Source: Nocardia asteroides
Lineage (GTDB): Bacteria; Actinomycetota; Actinomycetes; Mycobacteriales; Mycobacteriaceae
Assembly: GCA_019930625.1 (NCBI GenBank)
Contig: CP082844.1
Span: 1,984,001 to 2,048,000, forward strand
Length of the DNA stretch: 64,000 nt
Direction of reading: 5' to 3'
Shown here: piece after piece, positions 16,576 through 27,242 of the stretch
How the letters are laid out: each line of letters opens with the position of its first letter
Position numbering within the stretch: the first letter of the stretch is position 1
The notes under the pieces: generated by a model
What the model saw: only the letters and a program-made list of their open reading frames with translations
Databases searched by the model: none
What the model was told of the DNA's origin: nothing
Translations under genes and position numbers: made by a program

Positions 16576-18261
16576 TCAGCGGCCCGGCGGCAGCTCGCGG
16601 CGGTCGGAGCCGGGGAGTTCAGGGCGCTGCTGTCCCGGCAGCTCTTCTCGGCGGGCGCCGGTGGGCAGACCGTAGCCCGCGGCGCCGGTCGGCGGAAGCG
16701 AGGAGTACCGAGGGGTCGGCGGCGCGGTGTAGTCGGCGTCGACAACGGTTGCAGCGACGTGCTGGGCGTGCGCGATCTCGGGCGAGCCGGGCTGAAATGG
16801 GTAGCCGACGGCCTGCGGATGCGAACTCTGGCCGTCGACGGTGACCTTGCGGGTGCGCCGCAACGTGAAGGTGATCTCCTCGACTTCCTCGAATGCCTGC
16901 CGCGCGGTACGCAGCGGATGCGTCGCCGTGTCGAGCGCGTTGGCGACGAACGACGGGACCAGCGGCCGGATGAAACGGGCCGCGGTGTCGGTGAACGGCA
17001 CCGTGCCGATCAGCGGCAACTCGAGACCGCCGCCGCTGGGCGGCGCCGCCGGTGTGGCGGCGACGGTCACGGGGGCCGGTAGGTTCGGCGTCACCTCGGG
17101 GGGCATGGCGCTGTCCTTTCGATCGTCCGCCGTAGCGGCGGGAAGTTCGGGGCGGCGCGGCGGCTCGGTGATACCGATCTCGATGCCGCCGATGGCCGCG
17201 ATGATGCGAGTGCGCTGCCGCTCCCGGTCGATGGCCGTGTCCGCCTCCACCGCGAGGCGGGCGGCGGTGAGCTGCTGTTCGGAGCGCAGGGCCTCGGCCT
17301 CGGCGCGCACTTCGGCCTGCTTGACCGCGATAACCGCATCGGCTTCGCGCTCGGCGCGGTCGTACACCGTGCGCGCCGCGTTGTGCCGGTCGAACGACGT
17401 CTCTCCCCGCCACCACCGCAGCACCAGAGGCAGCAGGGCCAGCGTGACGAACGCCACGATGAGGAGAACGCGCAGCGGCAGCGCGTCGTGCATCGTGTAG
17501 TCGTTCATCGCTTGCCAGCGTGCGCCGAGCCCTCGGTCGGCGTCGTCGAAGGCGGCGGTTCGTGCGGCCGAGAGGTCGTTCTGATCGGCGGCGATCCGGC
17601 GGTCGGCGGCGTCGACCCGGCCCTGCGCGGCAGCGAGCTGCTTGCGGGCGTCGTCGAGCATGTCGTTGGCCGTCTGCGTCTCCGGGCCGCGGCCGGGCAC
17701 ACCGGTGATCCTGGTGCGGGGGCACTCCGGGGCCGGGTTGTACTCGCAGCGGGCGATCACGAGGGCCTGGTCGATATCCGTCTGTGCCTTGCCGATCGCC
17801 TGTTCGAGGGCAGCCCGGTCGGCTTTCGCCCGGTCCAGTTCGCCCTGCGTCGCGACGACCCGTGGCGCCGAGTCCACCGACCGTTGCGCCTTCTCGTCCA
17901 GCAGCCGATCGACGGACCCGCTGAACAGCACGACAGCGGCGAGTTCGGCGATCAATCCGCCCGCCAGCACGGCCACCGCGACGCGCGCGGTCATCCCGAG
18001 CCGATCCGGTCCTCCGCTCGGCCGCGCCGTGGCCAGAGCCCGCGCGAGCGTGCCGGTCAGTGTGGCGACCAGGATGCCCGCCGCGAGCGCGACCCACCAC
18101 GGCCACGTGGACGCCGCGGCCGCGGCGCCGACCGCACCGGAGATCGTCGCGAACAACGCCACCACAGCGCCGGTGACCGCATACCCGGCGCGCTCGTGGC
18201 GATCGGTGATCGCGCTGGTCCGACCCCCGCCGAGCCAGGTGAACAAGCCGGTGACGGTCAT
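16576..18261 (-). CDS. DUF4407 domain membrane protein
   Basis: A 561-residue protein. Four hydrophobic segments (two near residues 30-75, one near 95-115, one near 262-285) flank a long predicted coiled coil (about 130-245), followed by another charged helix (about 300-365). The C-terminus is Pro-rich and ends in short repeats of the type (R)RELPG. The layout fits the DUF4407 family, whose function is unknown. ATG 18261 is chosen because AGAGGA lies about 10 nt upstream; an ATG at 18273 would touch that site. The convergent or overlapping context offers no functional hint. Confidence 0.75.
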   Translation of the reverse strand: MTVTGLFTWLGGGRTSAITDRHERAGYAVTGAVVALFATISGAVGAAAAASTWPWWVALAAGILVATLTGTLARALATARPSGGPDRLGMTARVAVAVLAGGLIAELAAVVLFSGSVDRLLDEKAQRSVDSAPRVVATQGELDRAKADRAALEQAIGKAQTDIDQALVIARCEYNPAPECPRTRITGVPGRGPETQTANDMLDDARKQLAAAQGRVDAADRRIAADQNDLSAARTAAFDDADRGLGARWQAMNDYTMHDALPLRVLLIVAFVTLALLPLVLRWWRGETSFDRHNAARTVYDRAEREADAVIAVKQAEVRAEAEALRSEQQLTAARLAVEADTAIDRERQRTRIIAAIGGIEIGITEPPRRPELPAATADDRKDSAMPPEVTPNLPAPVTVAATPAAPPSGGGLELPLIGTVPFTDTAARFIRPLVPSFVANALDTATHPLRTARQAFEEVEEITFTLRRTRKVTVDGQSSHPQAVGYPFQPGSPEIAHAQHVAATVVDADYTAPPTPRYSSLPPTGAAGYGLPTGARREELPGQQRPELPGSDRRELPPGR

Positions 18262-18485
18262 CGGAATGCACATCCTCTACGTCCCAGGCGCTTTCGCGGG
18301 CGCGACGAAACTGTCACGGATTCGTTGTGACAGCGTGACAGGCGCGCCGGGCTCGCAGCGAGCAGGGGCGGCCGGATGTGTCCAGGCTCACAGATCGTCC
18401 GAAGCGGGACGGGGCGTGGCGGGTGGATGCGCCTACGCTGGCGCGGTGATTCCGTTCCGTGCGAGCCATCTCGGGAGGTCAGGGC

Positions 18486-19061
18486 GTGCGCAGAGTCGGG
18501 TTGACGTTGCTGGCCGCGGCGTTGCTGATGTGGCCGGCTAGCGCAGGGGCCGCCCCGGCCGACCGGTCACTGGACCGGCTGGTCGCCTTGGTGGTCGAGC
18601 GCTTGGACACCGCCGACGCGGTGGCCGCGGCGAAGTGGATGGCCGCCGGTGAGCGCGGCATCGAGCCGACCATCGATGATCCGGCCAGAGAAGCGGAGGT
18701 CTACGACGCGATGGCCCGGCTCGGCAACGGTCGCTATCTGCCGGAGAATTGGGTGCGGCAGGTGTTCTTCGGACAGATCGAAGCCAGTAAGACGGTGCAG
18801 CGCGGATTGATACTGCGGTGGCGTTTCGACCCCGCCGCCGCGCCCACCGCACCGGCAGGCCTCGCGTCGGTGCGCCCGATCATCGACCGGGTGAACGTCG
18901 AGATCCTCGACGAGTTGACCGCGCGCCGGGCCGAACTGGTCGCGCCGGACTGCCCGGAGCGATTGGCCCGCAGCGTCTTCGGTGTGTTCACCACCGGCCG
19001 CGGCGACGCCCTGCACCGGGCGGCGCTGGTGCGGGCCTCCGCATCGCTCTGCCCCGTGTAG
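18486..19061 (+). CDS. aroQ: Secreted chorismate mutase (AroQ gamma class)
   Basis: A 191-residue protein. A signal peptide (VRRVGLTLLAAALLMWPASAGA) precedes an all-helical AroQ domain like M. tuberculosis Rv1885c. Recognisable elements are LVALVVERLDTADAVAAAKW, with the active-site Arg and Lys, and the second-helix segment VRQVFFGQIEASKTVQ with Gln and Glu of the active site. Two Cys (near residues 151 and 189) could form the family disulfide. It converts chorismate to prephenate outside the cytoplasm, where its purpose is not settled. The GTG at 18486 has GGGAGG 7 nt upstream, which decides the start over earlier in-frame codons. Confidence 0.88.
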   Translation: MRRVGLTLLAAALLMWPASAGAAPADRSLDRLVALVVERLDTADAVAAAKWMAAGERGIEPTIDDPAREAEVYDAMARLGNGRYLPENWVRQVFFGQIEASKTVQRGLILRWRFDPAAAPTAPAGLASVRPIIDRVNVEILDELTARRAELVAPDCPERLARSVFGVFTTGRGDALHRAALVRASASLCPV

Positions 19062-19404
19062 TGCCGGTCGGCGCCGCCCGGAGGGCCGTGCCGGAAAGAT
19101 GTGTCCAACACCACTTCCCGATATTTGCTGGTTATGTGCTGAATCCCACATCGGACAAAAGAGTCCGGACGGTCGGATCCTATTAACGGCATGTCACACC
19201 CGTGTCGTAAATATCTCACCGGCCGGATCTCCGAGTTAGCCGCCGCCACATGGTTTGCCGGGCACCGGCCGGGGGAAATCCATTTCGATGCAGGTGAGGG
19301 CGGTTTCCCGGCCTGGTGAGGAAGGTCTCGGGTCGGTGTCGCGCGTCGGTTTCCCCAGCTGGCACCGGGTGCCATGGGGATCGATCGCACGGCAGGCGCT
19401 GCTT
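19062..19404. other. Gene-free stretch upstream of the gltB leader
   Basis: About 340 bases between the chorismate mutase gene and the presumed gltB promoter. The part 19120-19220 is AT-richer than its surroundings and may hold a further promoter. I looked for a GlnR site (GTnAC-n6-GAAAC pairs) and found no convincing match. Confidence 0.4.
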
Positions 19405-19800
19405 TACACTGGACAACGCGCACACGTGGAGGACCCAATGCAGAAGCCCAGCTAAACCTGGTTATTAGCGAAACCTAAGTTGGTTGGGCCCTGGACCTGA
19501 CTTATCGTTTGCTCTTACGCCGAACACAGAACGTTCGGCTACCTCGCCCGCTCGGGCAGCCCCTAGCCGGTGCTCAGCGTAGCGGGAGGGCACCTGCTCG
19601 GAGGTAAGGATCTTGTTAGGGATCCGTTACCGAAGGGCACCCACTACGTCACAGAAGCGGGTGGAAACAACTGCAGACCTGACTGCACGCCGAAGACCAT
19701 CAGCGCGGCTGGCTTCGGAACGTACGGGCGCAGTCTTGTACGGAGGCGTTCGACGAAAGGCCGTTTTTCTTCGAAGGCCCACTTTCTTGAAGGCAGAGGC
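19405..19800 (+). ncRNA. Candidate structured 5' leader RNA of gltBD
   Basis: A -10-like TACACT (19405-19410) would start a transcript near 19417, giving a leader of about 385 nt before gltB. It contains a five-codon ORF with a strong ribosome site. It also contains a 7-bp hairpin GCCGAAC/GTTCGGC near 19518-19538 and a 10-bp stem GGTAAGGATC (19603-19612) with GATCC-g-TTACC (19621-19631). Smaller stems follow (TGCAG/CTGCA, CACCC/GGGTG), as does a U-rich tract (19764-19771). I recognise no known riboswitch class in it. Role in nitrogen control is inference. Confidence 0.45.
19438..19455 (+). CDS. Possible five-residue leader peptide MQKPS
   Basis: ATG CAG AAG CCC AGC TAA is preceded by GGAGG with an ideal 5-nt gap (19428-19432), a better ribosome site than most real genes here have. 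It lies about 20 nt after the presumed transcription start and 345 nt before gltB. A single Gln codon at position 2 is suggestive but not proof of glutamine-responsive attenuation. It may act through ribosome position on the following hairpins. Confidence 0.4.
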   Translation: MQKPS

Positions 19801-22800
19801 ATGACGCAACTTCCTGGCCACCGGTCACCTGGACCCATGGGGCTCTACGACCCGGCGAACGAGCACGACGCCTGCGGCGTCGCATTCGTCGTCGACATGC
19901 ACGGCCGCCGCAGCCGCGACATCGTCGACAAGGCTATTACGGCTCTGTTGAACCTGGAGCACCGTGGCGCCGCGGGCGCCGAGCCCAACAGTGGCGACGG
20001 CGCGGGCATCCTGATCCAGGTCCCCGACCGCTTCTTCCGCGCCATCGTGGACTTCGAGTTGCCTCCGGAGGGCTCCTACGCCACCGGTATCGCCTTCCTC
20101 CCGCAGGCCCGTCGCGAAGCCGCGCGCGCCGCCTACGGTGTGGAGAAGATCGTGAAGGAAGAGGGTCTCGAGGTCCTCGGCTGGCGTGAGGTGCCGATCG
20201 ACGAGTCCTCGCTCGGCGCCCTGGCGCGCGACGCCATGCCGACCTTCCGGCAGATCTTCATCGCCTCGCCGAAGAACGCTTCCGATCCGCTGTCGGATAT
20301 GGATCTGGAGCGCCGCGCCTATGTCGTGCGCAAGCGGGTCGAGCGCGAACTCGGGTCGGCCGGTGCGGGTGAGGGCGCGGTCGGCAGGGAGTCGGTCTAC
20401 TTCCCGAGCCTGTCCGGGCAGACCTTCGTCTACAAGGGCATGTTCACCACGCCGCAGCTGCGCGCGTTCTACCTGGATCTGCAGGACTCCCGCGTGGAGA
20501 GCGCCCTGGGCATCGTGCACTCCCGGTTCTCCACCAACACCTTCCCCTCCTGGCCGCTGGCGCACCCGTTCCGCCGGGTGGCGCACAACGGTGAGATCAA
20601 CACCGTCACCGGCAACGAGAACTGGATGCGCGCCCGCGAGGCGCTGCTGCGCAGCGATGTCTTCGGCGTCGACTCCGCGGGCAAGAACCGGCTGGAGAAG
20701 ATCTTCCCCATCTGTACTCCGGGGGCGAGCGACACCGCCCGGTTCGACGAGGTGCTGGAACTGCTGCACCTCGGCGGCCGCAGCTTGCCCCACGCCGTGC
20801 TGATGATGATTCCCGAGGCATGGGAACGCAACGAGACCATGGATCCGCGGCAGCGGGCCTTCTACGAGTACCACTCGATGCTGATGGAGCCGTGGGACGG
20901 CCCCGCATCGGTGTGCTTCACCGACGGCACCGTCGTCGGCGCCGTGCTCGACCGCAACGGCCTGCGGCCCAGCCGCATCTGGGTGACCGACGACGGCTTG
21001 GTCGTGATGGCCTCCGAGGTCGGCGTGCTGGACATCGACCCGTCCAAGGTGGTCAAGAAGGCGCGTCTGCAGCCGGGCCGCATGTTCCTGGTCGACACCG
21101 CCCAGGGCCGCATCGTCGGCGACGACGAGGTCAAGTCCCAGCTCGCGGCCGAGCACCCGTACCAGGAGTGGCTGGACGCGGGTGTCTCCCGCCTCGCCGA
21201 CCTGCCCGACCGCCCGCACGTGCACATGTCGCACGACCGCGTGCTGATCCGTCAGCAGATCTTCGGATACACCACCGAGGAGCTCAACCTGCTGATCTCG
21301 CCCATGGCCAAGACCGGCGGCGAAGCGCTCGGCTCGATGGGCACCGACACTCCGATCGCGGTGCTCTCGGCTCGCCCGCGCCTGCTGTTCGACTACTTCT
21401 CCCAGCTGTTCGCGCAGGTCACCAACCCGCCGCTGGACGCGATCCGGGAAGAGGTGGTCACCAGCCTCAAGCGCAACATCGGCCCGGAGGCCGACCTGCT
21501 GCACCCGGGGCCGGAGTCCTGCAACATGATCGCGCTGGAGCAGCCGATCCTGGACAACGACGAGCTGGCCAAGCTCGTCCACATCAACGACGACGGATCG
21601 CACCCCGAGTTGCGCTCGGTGGTCGTGCGCGGCCTGTACCCGGTGAAGAAGGGTGGCAAGGGCCTGCGCAAGGCGCTGGAGGCGATCAACACCCAGGTGT
21701 CGGCCGCCATCGACGGCGGAGCGCGGATCATCGTGCTGTCCGACCGCGAGTCCAACGAGAAGCTGGCGCCGATCCCGTCGCTGCTGCTCACCTCCTCTGT
21801 GCACCACCACCTGGTGCGCGAGCGCACCCGCACCATGGTCGGCTTGGTCGTGGAGGCCGGTGACGCCCGCGAGGTGCACCACATGGCCACCCTGGTCGGC
21901 TTCGGCGCGGCCGCGATCAACCCGTACATGGCCTTCGAGACCATCGAGGACATGCTCGAGCGCGGCGCGCTGGAGATGCCGGGCAGCACCGGCGGGCAGG
22001 AGCGCAGCGACCAGGGGAGAAGTGCTGCCGATCTGCGCGCCGACTACCGCAAGGCGGTCGCGAACTTCAACAAGGCCGCGGGCAAGGGCGTGCTCAAGGT
22101 GATGTCCAAGATGGGCATCTCCACCCTGGCCTCCTACAACGGCGCCCAGCTGTTCCAGGTGATCGGCCTGTCGCAGGACCTGGTGGACGAGTACTTCACC
22201 GGTCTGCGCTCGCACCTGGACGGCATCGGCCTGGACGAGATCGCCGACGACGTCGCGCAGCGGCACCGGGTCGCCTTCTTGGAGAACCGCAACGAGCGCG
22301 CGCACCGCGAACTCGAGGTCGGCGGTGAGTACCAGTGGCGGCGTGAGGGCGAATACCACCTGTTCAACCCGGACACGGTGTTCAAGCTGCAGCACGCCAC
22401 CCGGTCCGGTCAGTACTCGATCTTCAAGGAGTACACCAAGCTCGTCGACGACCAGTCCGAGCGGCTGGCCTCGCTGCGCGGTCTGTTCAAGTTCAAGCAC
22501 CGTGCGCGCAACCCGATCCCGATCGAGGAGGTCGAGCCGGCTTCGGAGATCGTGAAGCGGTTCTCCACCGGCGCGATGAGCTACGGCTCCATCTCGGCCG
22601 AGGCGCACGAGACGCTGGCGATCGCGATGAACCGCCTCGGCGGCCGGTCGAACTCGGGTGAGGGCGGCGAGTCGCCGTCGCGCTTCGAGCCGGAGGAGAA
22701 CGGCGACTGGCGGCGCAGCGCGATCAAGCAGGTGGCCTCCGGCCGCTTCGGCGTGACCGCGCACTACCTGACCAACTGCACCGACATCCAGATCAAGATG

Positions 22801-24489
22801 GCCCAGGGCGCGAAGCCCGGCGAGGGTGGGCAGCTTCCGGCGCACAAGGTGTATCCGTGGGTCGCCGAGGTGCGGCACTCGACGCCGGGTGTCGGCCTGA
22901 TCTCGCCGCCGCCGCACCACGACATCTACTCGATCGAGGATCTGGCGCAGCTGATCCACGACCTGAAGAACGCCAACCCGCAGGCGCGCATCCATGTGAA
23001 GCTGGTCGCCGAGCCGGGCGTCGGCACCGTCGCGGCGGGCGTCTCCAAGGCGCACGCCGACGTCGTGCTGATCTCCGGTCACGACGGCGGCACCGGCGCC
23101 TCGCCGCTGACCTCGCTGAAGCACGCGGGCGGTCCCTGGGAGCTCGGTCTGGCCGAGACCCAGCAGACGCTGCTGCTCAACGGGTTGCGCGACCGCATCG
23201 TCGTGCAGGTCGACGGCCAGATGAAGACCGGTCGCGACGTGATGATCGCCGCGCTGCTCGGCGCCGAGGAGTACGGTTTCGCCACCGCGCCGCTGGTGGT
23301 CTCGGGCTGCATCATGATGCGGGTCTGCCACCTGGACACCTGCCCGGTCGGCGTCGCGACGCAGAACCCGGTGCTGCGCGAGCGCTTCACCGGCAAGCCG
23401 GAATTCGTCGAGAACTTCTTCCTGTTCATCGCCGAAGAGGTCAGGGAGCTGCTGGCCCAGCTGGGCTTCCGCACGCTGGACGAGGCCATCGGCCGGGTCG
23501 ACCTGCTCGACACCTCCAAGGCCAAGCAGCACTGGAAGGCCAGCAAGCTGGACCTGTCGCCGATCCTGGACGACGTCGAGACGGCGTTCATGTACCAGGA
23601 CCGCCGCTGCACCAAGGCCCAGGACCACGGCTTGGACAAGGCGCTGGACCAGCAGCTGATCGTGCAGAGCCGCGACGCGCTGGAGCGTGGTCAGGCGGTG
23701 AAGTTCGAGACCAAGATCACGAACGTGAACCGCACCGTCGGCACCATGCTCGGGCACGAGGTGACCAAGCTCTACGGCGGCGCGGGCCTGCCCGACGACA
23801 CCATCGACATCACCTTCACCGGGTCGGCGGGCAACAGCTTCGGCGCTTTCGTACCCGCGGGCATCACGCTGCGCGTGCAGGGTGACGCGAACGACTATGT
23901 CGGCAAGGGCCTTTCCGGCGGCCGGCTGGTGGTGCGCCCGTCGCTGGACGCGCCCGGCGAGTTCGCCTCGGAGCAGAACATCATCGCGGGCAACGTGATC
24001 CTGTTCGGCGCAACCAGCGGTCAGGTCTTCCTCAGCGGTGTGGTCGGCGAGCGGTTCGCCGTGCGCAACTCCGGCGCCACCGCGGTGGTCGAGGGTGTGG
24101 GCGACCACGGCTGTGAGTACATGACCGGTGGCCGGGTGGTCATCCTCGGCGAGACCGGACGTAACTTCGGCGCCGGTATGTCCGGCGGCGTGGCGTTCGT
24201 CTTCGACCCGAACGGCACCTTCGCCGCGAAGCTCAACCCCGAGCAGGCCGACGCCGTCGAGCAGCTGGCCGGTGACGACTTCACCTGGCTGCACGACATC
24301 ATCACCCAGCATCGTGACCAGACGGGTTCCGCGGTGGCCGATCGCATCCTGAGCGATTGGTCGCAGCAGGTGAACCACTTCGTGAAGGTCATGCCGCGCG
24401 AATACAAGAAAGTTTTGCTCGCCATCTCCGAAGCTGAGAAGAGCGGCAAGGACGTGGACGAGGCGATTATGGAGGCCGCACGTGGCTGA
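19801..24489 (+). CDS. gltB: Glutamate synthase (NADPH) large subunit
   Basis: A 1562-residue enzyme that makes two glutamates from glutamine and 2-oxoglutarate with GltD. The first 24 residues are a propeptide; Cys25 ([10 protein letters not shown]) becomes the N-terminal nucleophile of the class II glutaminase domain. The central domain, the FMN/2-oxoglutarate synthase domain ([11 protein letters not shown] near residue 958) and the C-terminal beta-helix ([16 protein letters not shown]) follow in order. The 3Fe-4S cluster cysteines are seen in [20 protein letters not shown] lies 7 nt before the ATG. Stop and gltD start overlap by 8 bp, so the subunits are coupled. Long leader upstream; see that entry. 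Confidence 0.97.
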   Translation: MTQLPGHRSPGPMGLYDPANEHDACGVAFVVDMHGRRSRDIVDKAITALLNLEHRGAAGAEPNSGDGAGILIQVPDRFFRAIVDFELPPEGSYATGIAFLPQARREAARAAYGVEKIVKEEGLEVLGWREVPIDESSLGALARDAMPTFRQIFIASPKNASDPLSDMDLERRAYVVRKRVERELGSAGAGEGAVGRESVYFPSLSGQTFVYKGMFTTPQLRAFYLDLQDSRVESALGIVHSRFSTNTFPSWPLAHPFRRVAHNGEINTVTGNENWMRAREALLRSDVFGVDSAGKNRLEKIFPICTPGASDTARFDEVLELLHLGGRSLPHAVLMMIPEAWERNETMDPRQRAFYEYHSMLMEPWDGPASVCFTDGTVVGAVLDRNGLRPSRIWVTDDGLVVMASEVGVLDIDPSKVVKKARLQPGRMFLVDTAQGRIVGDDEVKSQLAAEHPYQEWLDAGVSRLADLPDRPHVHMSHDRVLIRQQIFGYTTEELNLLISPMAKTGGEALGSMGTDTPIAVLSARPRLLFDYFSQLFAQVTNPPLDAIREEVVTSLKRNIGPEADLLHPGPESCNMIALEQPILDNDELAKLVHINDDGSHPELRSVVVRGLYPVKKGGKGLRKALEAINTQVSAAIDGGARIIVLSDRESNEKLAPIPSLLLTSSVHHHLVRERTRTMVGLVVEAGDAREVHHMATLVGFGAAAINPYMAFETIEDMLERGALEMPGSTGGQERSDQGRSAADLRADYRKAVANFNKAAGKGVLKVMSKMGISTLASYNGAQLFQVIGLSQDLVDEYFTGLRSHLDGIGLDEIADDVAQRHRVAFLENRNERAHRELEVGGEYQWRREGEYHLFNPDTVFKLQHATRSGQYSIFKEYTKLVDDQSERLASLRGLFKFKHRARNPIPIEEVEPASEIVKRFSTGAMSYGSISAEAHETLAIAMNRLGGRSNSGEGGESPSRFEPEENGDWRRSAIKQVASGRFGVTAHYLTNCTDIQIKMAQGAKPGEGGQLPAHKVYPWVAEVRHSTPGVGLISPPPHHDIYSIEDLAQLIHDLKNANPQARIHVKLVAEPGVGTVAAGVSKAHADVVLISGHDGGTGASPLTSLKHAGGPWELGLAETQQTLLLNGLRDRIVVQVDGQMKTGRDVMIAALLGAEEYGFATAPLVVSGCIMMRVCHLDTCPVGVATQNPVLRERFTGKPEFVENFFLFIAEEVRELLAQLGFRTLDEAIGRVDLLDTSKAKQHWKASKLDLSPILDDVETAFMYQDRRCTKAQDHGLDKALDQQLIVQSRDALERGQAVKFETKITNVNRTVGTMLGHEVTKLYGGAGLPDDTIDITFTGSAGNSFGAFVPAGITLRVQGDANDYVGKGLSGGRLVVRPSLDAPGEFASEQNIIAGNVILFGATSGQVFLSGVVGERFAVRNSGATAVVEGVGDHGCEYMTGGRVVILGETGRNFGAGMSGGVAFVFDPNGTFAAKLNPEQADAVEQLAGDDFTWLHDIITQHRDQTGSAVADRILSDWSQQVNHFVKVMPREYKKVLLAISEAEKSGKDVDEAIMEAARG

Positions 24490-25951
24490 CCCCCAGGGTT
24501 TTCTGAAGCACACTTCACGGGAACTGCCCAAGCGGCGACCGGTGCCGCTGCGCCTGATGGACTGGAAAGAGGTCTACGAGGAGAACTTCTCCCATCAGAC
24601 CCTGCGCACCCAGGCCAGCCGGTGCATGGACTGCGGTATCCCGTTCTGTCACAACGGCTGTCCGCTGGGGAACCTGATCCCCGAGTGGAACGACTTGGTC
24701 TACAAGGACCACTGGCGCGAAGGCATCGACCGGCTGCACGCGACCAACAACTTCCCGGAGTTCACCGGGCGGTTGTGCCCCGCGCCGTGTGAGGCGTCCT
24801 GCGTGCTCGGTATCAACCAGGATCCGGTCACGATCAAGCAGGTCGAGGTCGAGATCATCGAGAACGCCTTCGACGAGGGCTGGGTGACCCCGGTCTACCC
24901 GACCCGCCTGACCGGCAAGAAGGTCGCCGTCGTCGGTTCCGGCCCGGCCGGTCTGGCCGCCGCGCAGCAGTTGACCCGCGCCGGGCACACCGTGACCGTG
25001 TTCGAGCGGGCCGACCGCATCGGAGGTCTGCTGCGCTACGGCATCCCGGAATTCAAGATGGAGAAGCGCTTCATCGACCGCCGTCTGGCGCAGATGGAGG
25101 CCGAGGGCACCATCTTCAAGACCGGCGTGAACGTGGGCGTGGACATCACCGCCGAGCAGCTGCGCGAGCGGTACGACGCGATCGTGCTCGCCGGTGGCGC
25201 CACCCTGGCGCGTGACCTGCCGATCCCGGGCCGCGACCTGGACGGTATCCACCAGGCCATGGAGTTCCTGCCCTGGGCCAACCGGGTGCAGCACGGCGAC
25301 GACGTCACCGACGAGGAGGGGCTGCCGCCCATCCACGCGAAGGGCAAGAAGGTCGTCATCATCGGCGGTGGCGACACCGGCGCGGACTGCTTGGGCACCT
25401 CGCACCGGCAGGGCGCGGCCAGCGTGCACCAGTTCGAGATCATGCCGCGTCCGCCCGAGGAGCGGGCCGACTCGACCCCGTGGCCGACCTACCCACTGAT
25501 GTACCGGGTTTCCTCGGCGCACGAGGAGGGCGGCGAGCGGGTGTTCTCGGTGAACACCGAGCGCTTCGTCGGCGCGGACGGCAAGGTGACCGGTCTGGAC
25601 GCGCACGAGGTCAAGATGGTCAACGGCCGCTTCGAGAAGGTCGAGGGCACCGACTTCACCCTCGAGGCCGACCTGGTGCTGCTGGCCATGGGCTTCGTCG
25701 GTCCCGAGAAGCCGGGCCTGCTCACCGATCTCGGCGTCGGCTACGACCAGCGCGGCAACGTGCAGCGCGACAAGAACTGGGCGACCAACGTTCCCGGCGT
25801 CTTCGTCGCGGGTGACATGGGTCGCGGCCAGTCGCTCATCGTCTGGGCCATCGCCGAAGGCCGCGCCGCGGCCGCGGGCGTCGACCGGTACCTGGAAGGC
25901 GAGACCGCCCTTCCGGCGCCGATCACCCCCACCATGGTGGCTCAGCGCTAG
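24482..25951 (+). CDS. gltD: Glutamate synthase small subunit
   Basis: A 489-residue NADPH-oxidising subunit that passes electrons through FAD and Fe-S clusters to GltB. N-terminal cysteine groups [17 protein letters not shown] and CPAPCEASC bind two 4Fe-4S clusters. The FAD motif is [17 protein letters not shown] near residue 148, and the NADPH motif [15 protein letters not shown] lies near residue 297. The GTG start overlaps the end of gltB. A classic terminator follows at 25978. Length and motif order agree with the family. Confidence 0.97.
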   Translation: MADPQGFLKHTSRELPKRRPVPLRLMDWKEVYEENFSHQTLRTQASRCMDCGIPFCHNGCPLGNLIPEWNDLVYKDHWREGIDRLHATNNFPEFTGRLCPAPCEASCVLGINQDPVTIKQVEVEIIENAFDEGWVTPVYPTRLTGKKVAVVGSGPAGLAAAQQLTRAGHTVTVFERADRIGGLLRYGIPEFKMEKRFIDRRLAQMEAEGTIFKTGVNVGVDITAEQLRERYDAIVLAGGATLARDLPIPGRDLDGIHQAMEFLPWANRVQHGDDVTDEEGLPPIHAKGKKVVIIGGGDTGADCLGTSHRQGAASVHQFEIMPRPPEERADSTPWPTYPLMYRVSSAHEEGGERVFSVNTERFVGADGKVTGLDAHEVKMVNGRFEKVEGTDFTLEADLVLLAMGFVGPEKPGLLTDLGVGYDQRGNVQRDKNWATNVPGVFVAGDMGRGQSLIVWAIAEGRAAAAGVDRYLEGETALPAPITPTMVAQR

Positions 25952-25977
25952 ATCCCCTCTCTTACCGGAGCGGAAAC

Positions 25978-26015
25978 AAAGGCGCCTGTGGACAACTTGT
26001 CCGCAGGCGCCTTTT
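25978..26015 (+). terminator. Rho-independent terminator of gltBD
   Basis: AAAGGCGCCTG pairs with CAGGCGCCTTT around an inner GGAC/GTCC stem, and a T-run ends it. It lies 26 bases after the gltD stop codon. Confidence 0.92.
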
Positions 26016-26277
26016 CGCGGTCGACCGCCGGTTTCGCCCGGTTGCCATCGGACCGGTGACGGGAATTCGACACACTGCGAGGTTCGAATGGCATTGCAGT
26101 GGTTGTGGCCCTATTGTTATCTCGGGCGCGTTGCTGATCTTGGGATGTGGGTAAGGGTGCACGTCATCCGTCCGGATGACTCGTGTTCACCTGGCGTGCA
26201 CTGGAACGACATCCGGTGAGTTCAGCATTGACGCGGCAACTCGGCGGGAGTTCGACGAGGGCGAGGTTTGGAGCGGT

Positions 26278-27177
26278 ATGCAGTGGAAGAAGATCGTCGC
26301 GGCTCTGGGCGCGTCCGCGACTGTGATGTCCGGCTTGGTTTTAGGCAGCGGTTCGGCGAGCGCCGCTCCCGGATGCCCGAGTCTGTACGTGGTGGCGATC
26401 CCCGGCACCTGGGAGACCGGGCGGGACAAGACCCCGCAGCCCGGCATGCTGTCCGGCGTCACGCGGGGCCTACCGTCCTCCGCAAAGGTCGACTACGTCA
26501 CCTACGCCGCCACCGCCTTCCCCTGGGAGGGTGAGGTTTACGGCAACTCCAAGAAAGAGGCGGTCGACACCGCGCGCGGTCTGATCGCGAACATGGCGCA
26601 GGAGTGCGGCGCCACCAAGATCGCGCTGGTCGGCTACAGCCAGGGCGCGGACGCCGCCGGCGATCTCGCCGCCGAGCTCGGCACCGGTCTCGGTGTAGTG
26701 CCGCCCGACCGCGTCGCCGGTGTCGGCCTGATCTCCGATCCGCGCCGTTCGCCCACCGACATCCAGGTCGGCCCCGTCGCCGCGGGCGCGGGCGCGGGCG
26801 GTCCCCGGGTCGGCGGCTTCGGCTGGCTCAGCGACCGCACCCGCACCATCTGCGCGCTCGACGACCTCTACTGCGCGACCGCGACCGACGATTTCGTCAC
26901 GCGGTTCGCAGGCTTCCTCGCCCAGGCGTCGGATGCCAACCCGGCCAATATGTGGCGCTACCAGATCGAGGCGGGCAACATTCTCGGCGACCTGATGACC
27001 TCGGGCGGTGTCCCGATCCTGCAGGCGCAGCTGACCGACTCGGCCAACCAGAAGCGCGCCAAGGACCTGGAGCGCTTCTACAAGTCGCAGGCGCACACCC
27101 TGTACGGTAGCTACCCCGTGGGCGGCGGCCAGACGGCCATCTCCTGGATGCACAACTGGATCGCGGGCATGGCCTGA
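26278..27177 (+). CDS. Secreted cutinase-family esterase (Culp type)
   Basis: A 299-residue alpha/beta hydrolase. A signal peptide ends near ASA-AP (residue 30). The nucleophile elbow is GYSQG with Ser121. Catalytic Asp is probably Asp195 in CALDDLYC, and His273 in KSQAHTLYGSY is the likely His. Cys33/Cys110 and Cys192/Cys199 can form the two family disulfides. Culp proteins of mycolata hydrolyse lipid esters in the cell envelope; the IPGTWETG start and length resemble Culp6 (Rv3802c), but this gene lies in a different neighbourhood. GGAG lies 5 nt before ATG 26278. It has its own terminator. The exact substrate is unknown. Confidence 0.88.
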   Translation: MQWKKIVAALGASATVMSGLVLGSGSASAAPGCPSLYVVAIPGTWETGRDKTPQPGMLSGVTRGLPSSAKVDYVTYAATAFPWEGEVYGNSKKEAVDTARGLIANMAQECGATKIALVGYSQGADAAGDLAAELGTGLGVVPPDRVAGVGLISDPRRSPTDIQVGPVAAGAGAGGPRVGGFGWLSDRTRTICALDDLYCATATDDFVTRFAGFLAQASDANPANMWRYQIEAGNILGDLMTSGGVPILQAQLTDSANQKRAKDLERFYKSQAHTLYGSYPVGGGQTAISWMHNWIAGMA

Positions 27178-27192
27178 GTCATCCGAAACCCA

Positions 27193-27226
27193 GGGCCCAC
27201 CTCCGAGTTCGGAGGTGGGCCCTTTT
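27193..27226 (+). terminator. Rho-independent terminator of the cutinase gene
   Basis: A perfect 14-bp stem GGGCCCACCTCCGA/TCGGAGGTGGGCCC is followed by TTTT. It lies 15 bases after the stop and also faces the convergent small gene, for which it may serve weakly. Confidence 0.93.
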
Positions 27227-27242
27227 CGATGTGGTCGACCGA

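Noticed and set aside
19062..19440. GlnR or AmtR binding site upstream of gltB
   Set aside because: Only single half-like GAAAC or GTCAC words with wrong spacing were found.
19825..24531. A 1568-codon open frame on the minus strand opposite gltB
   Set aside because: Pure antisense of a well-conserved enzyme; high GC at third positions removes stop codons on the other strand, and the translation has no recognisable domain.
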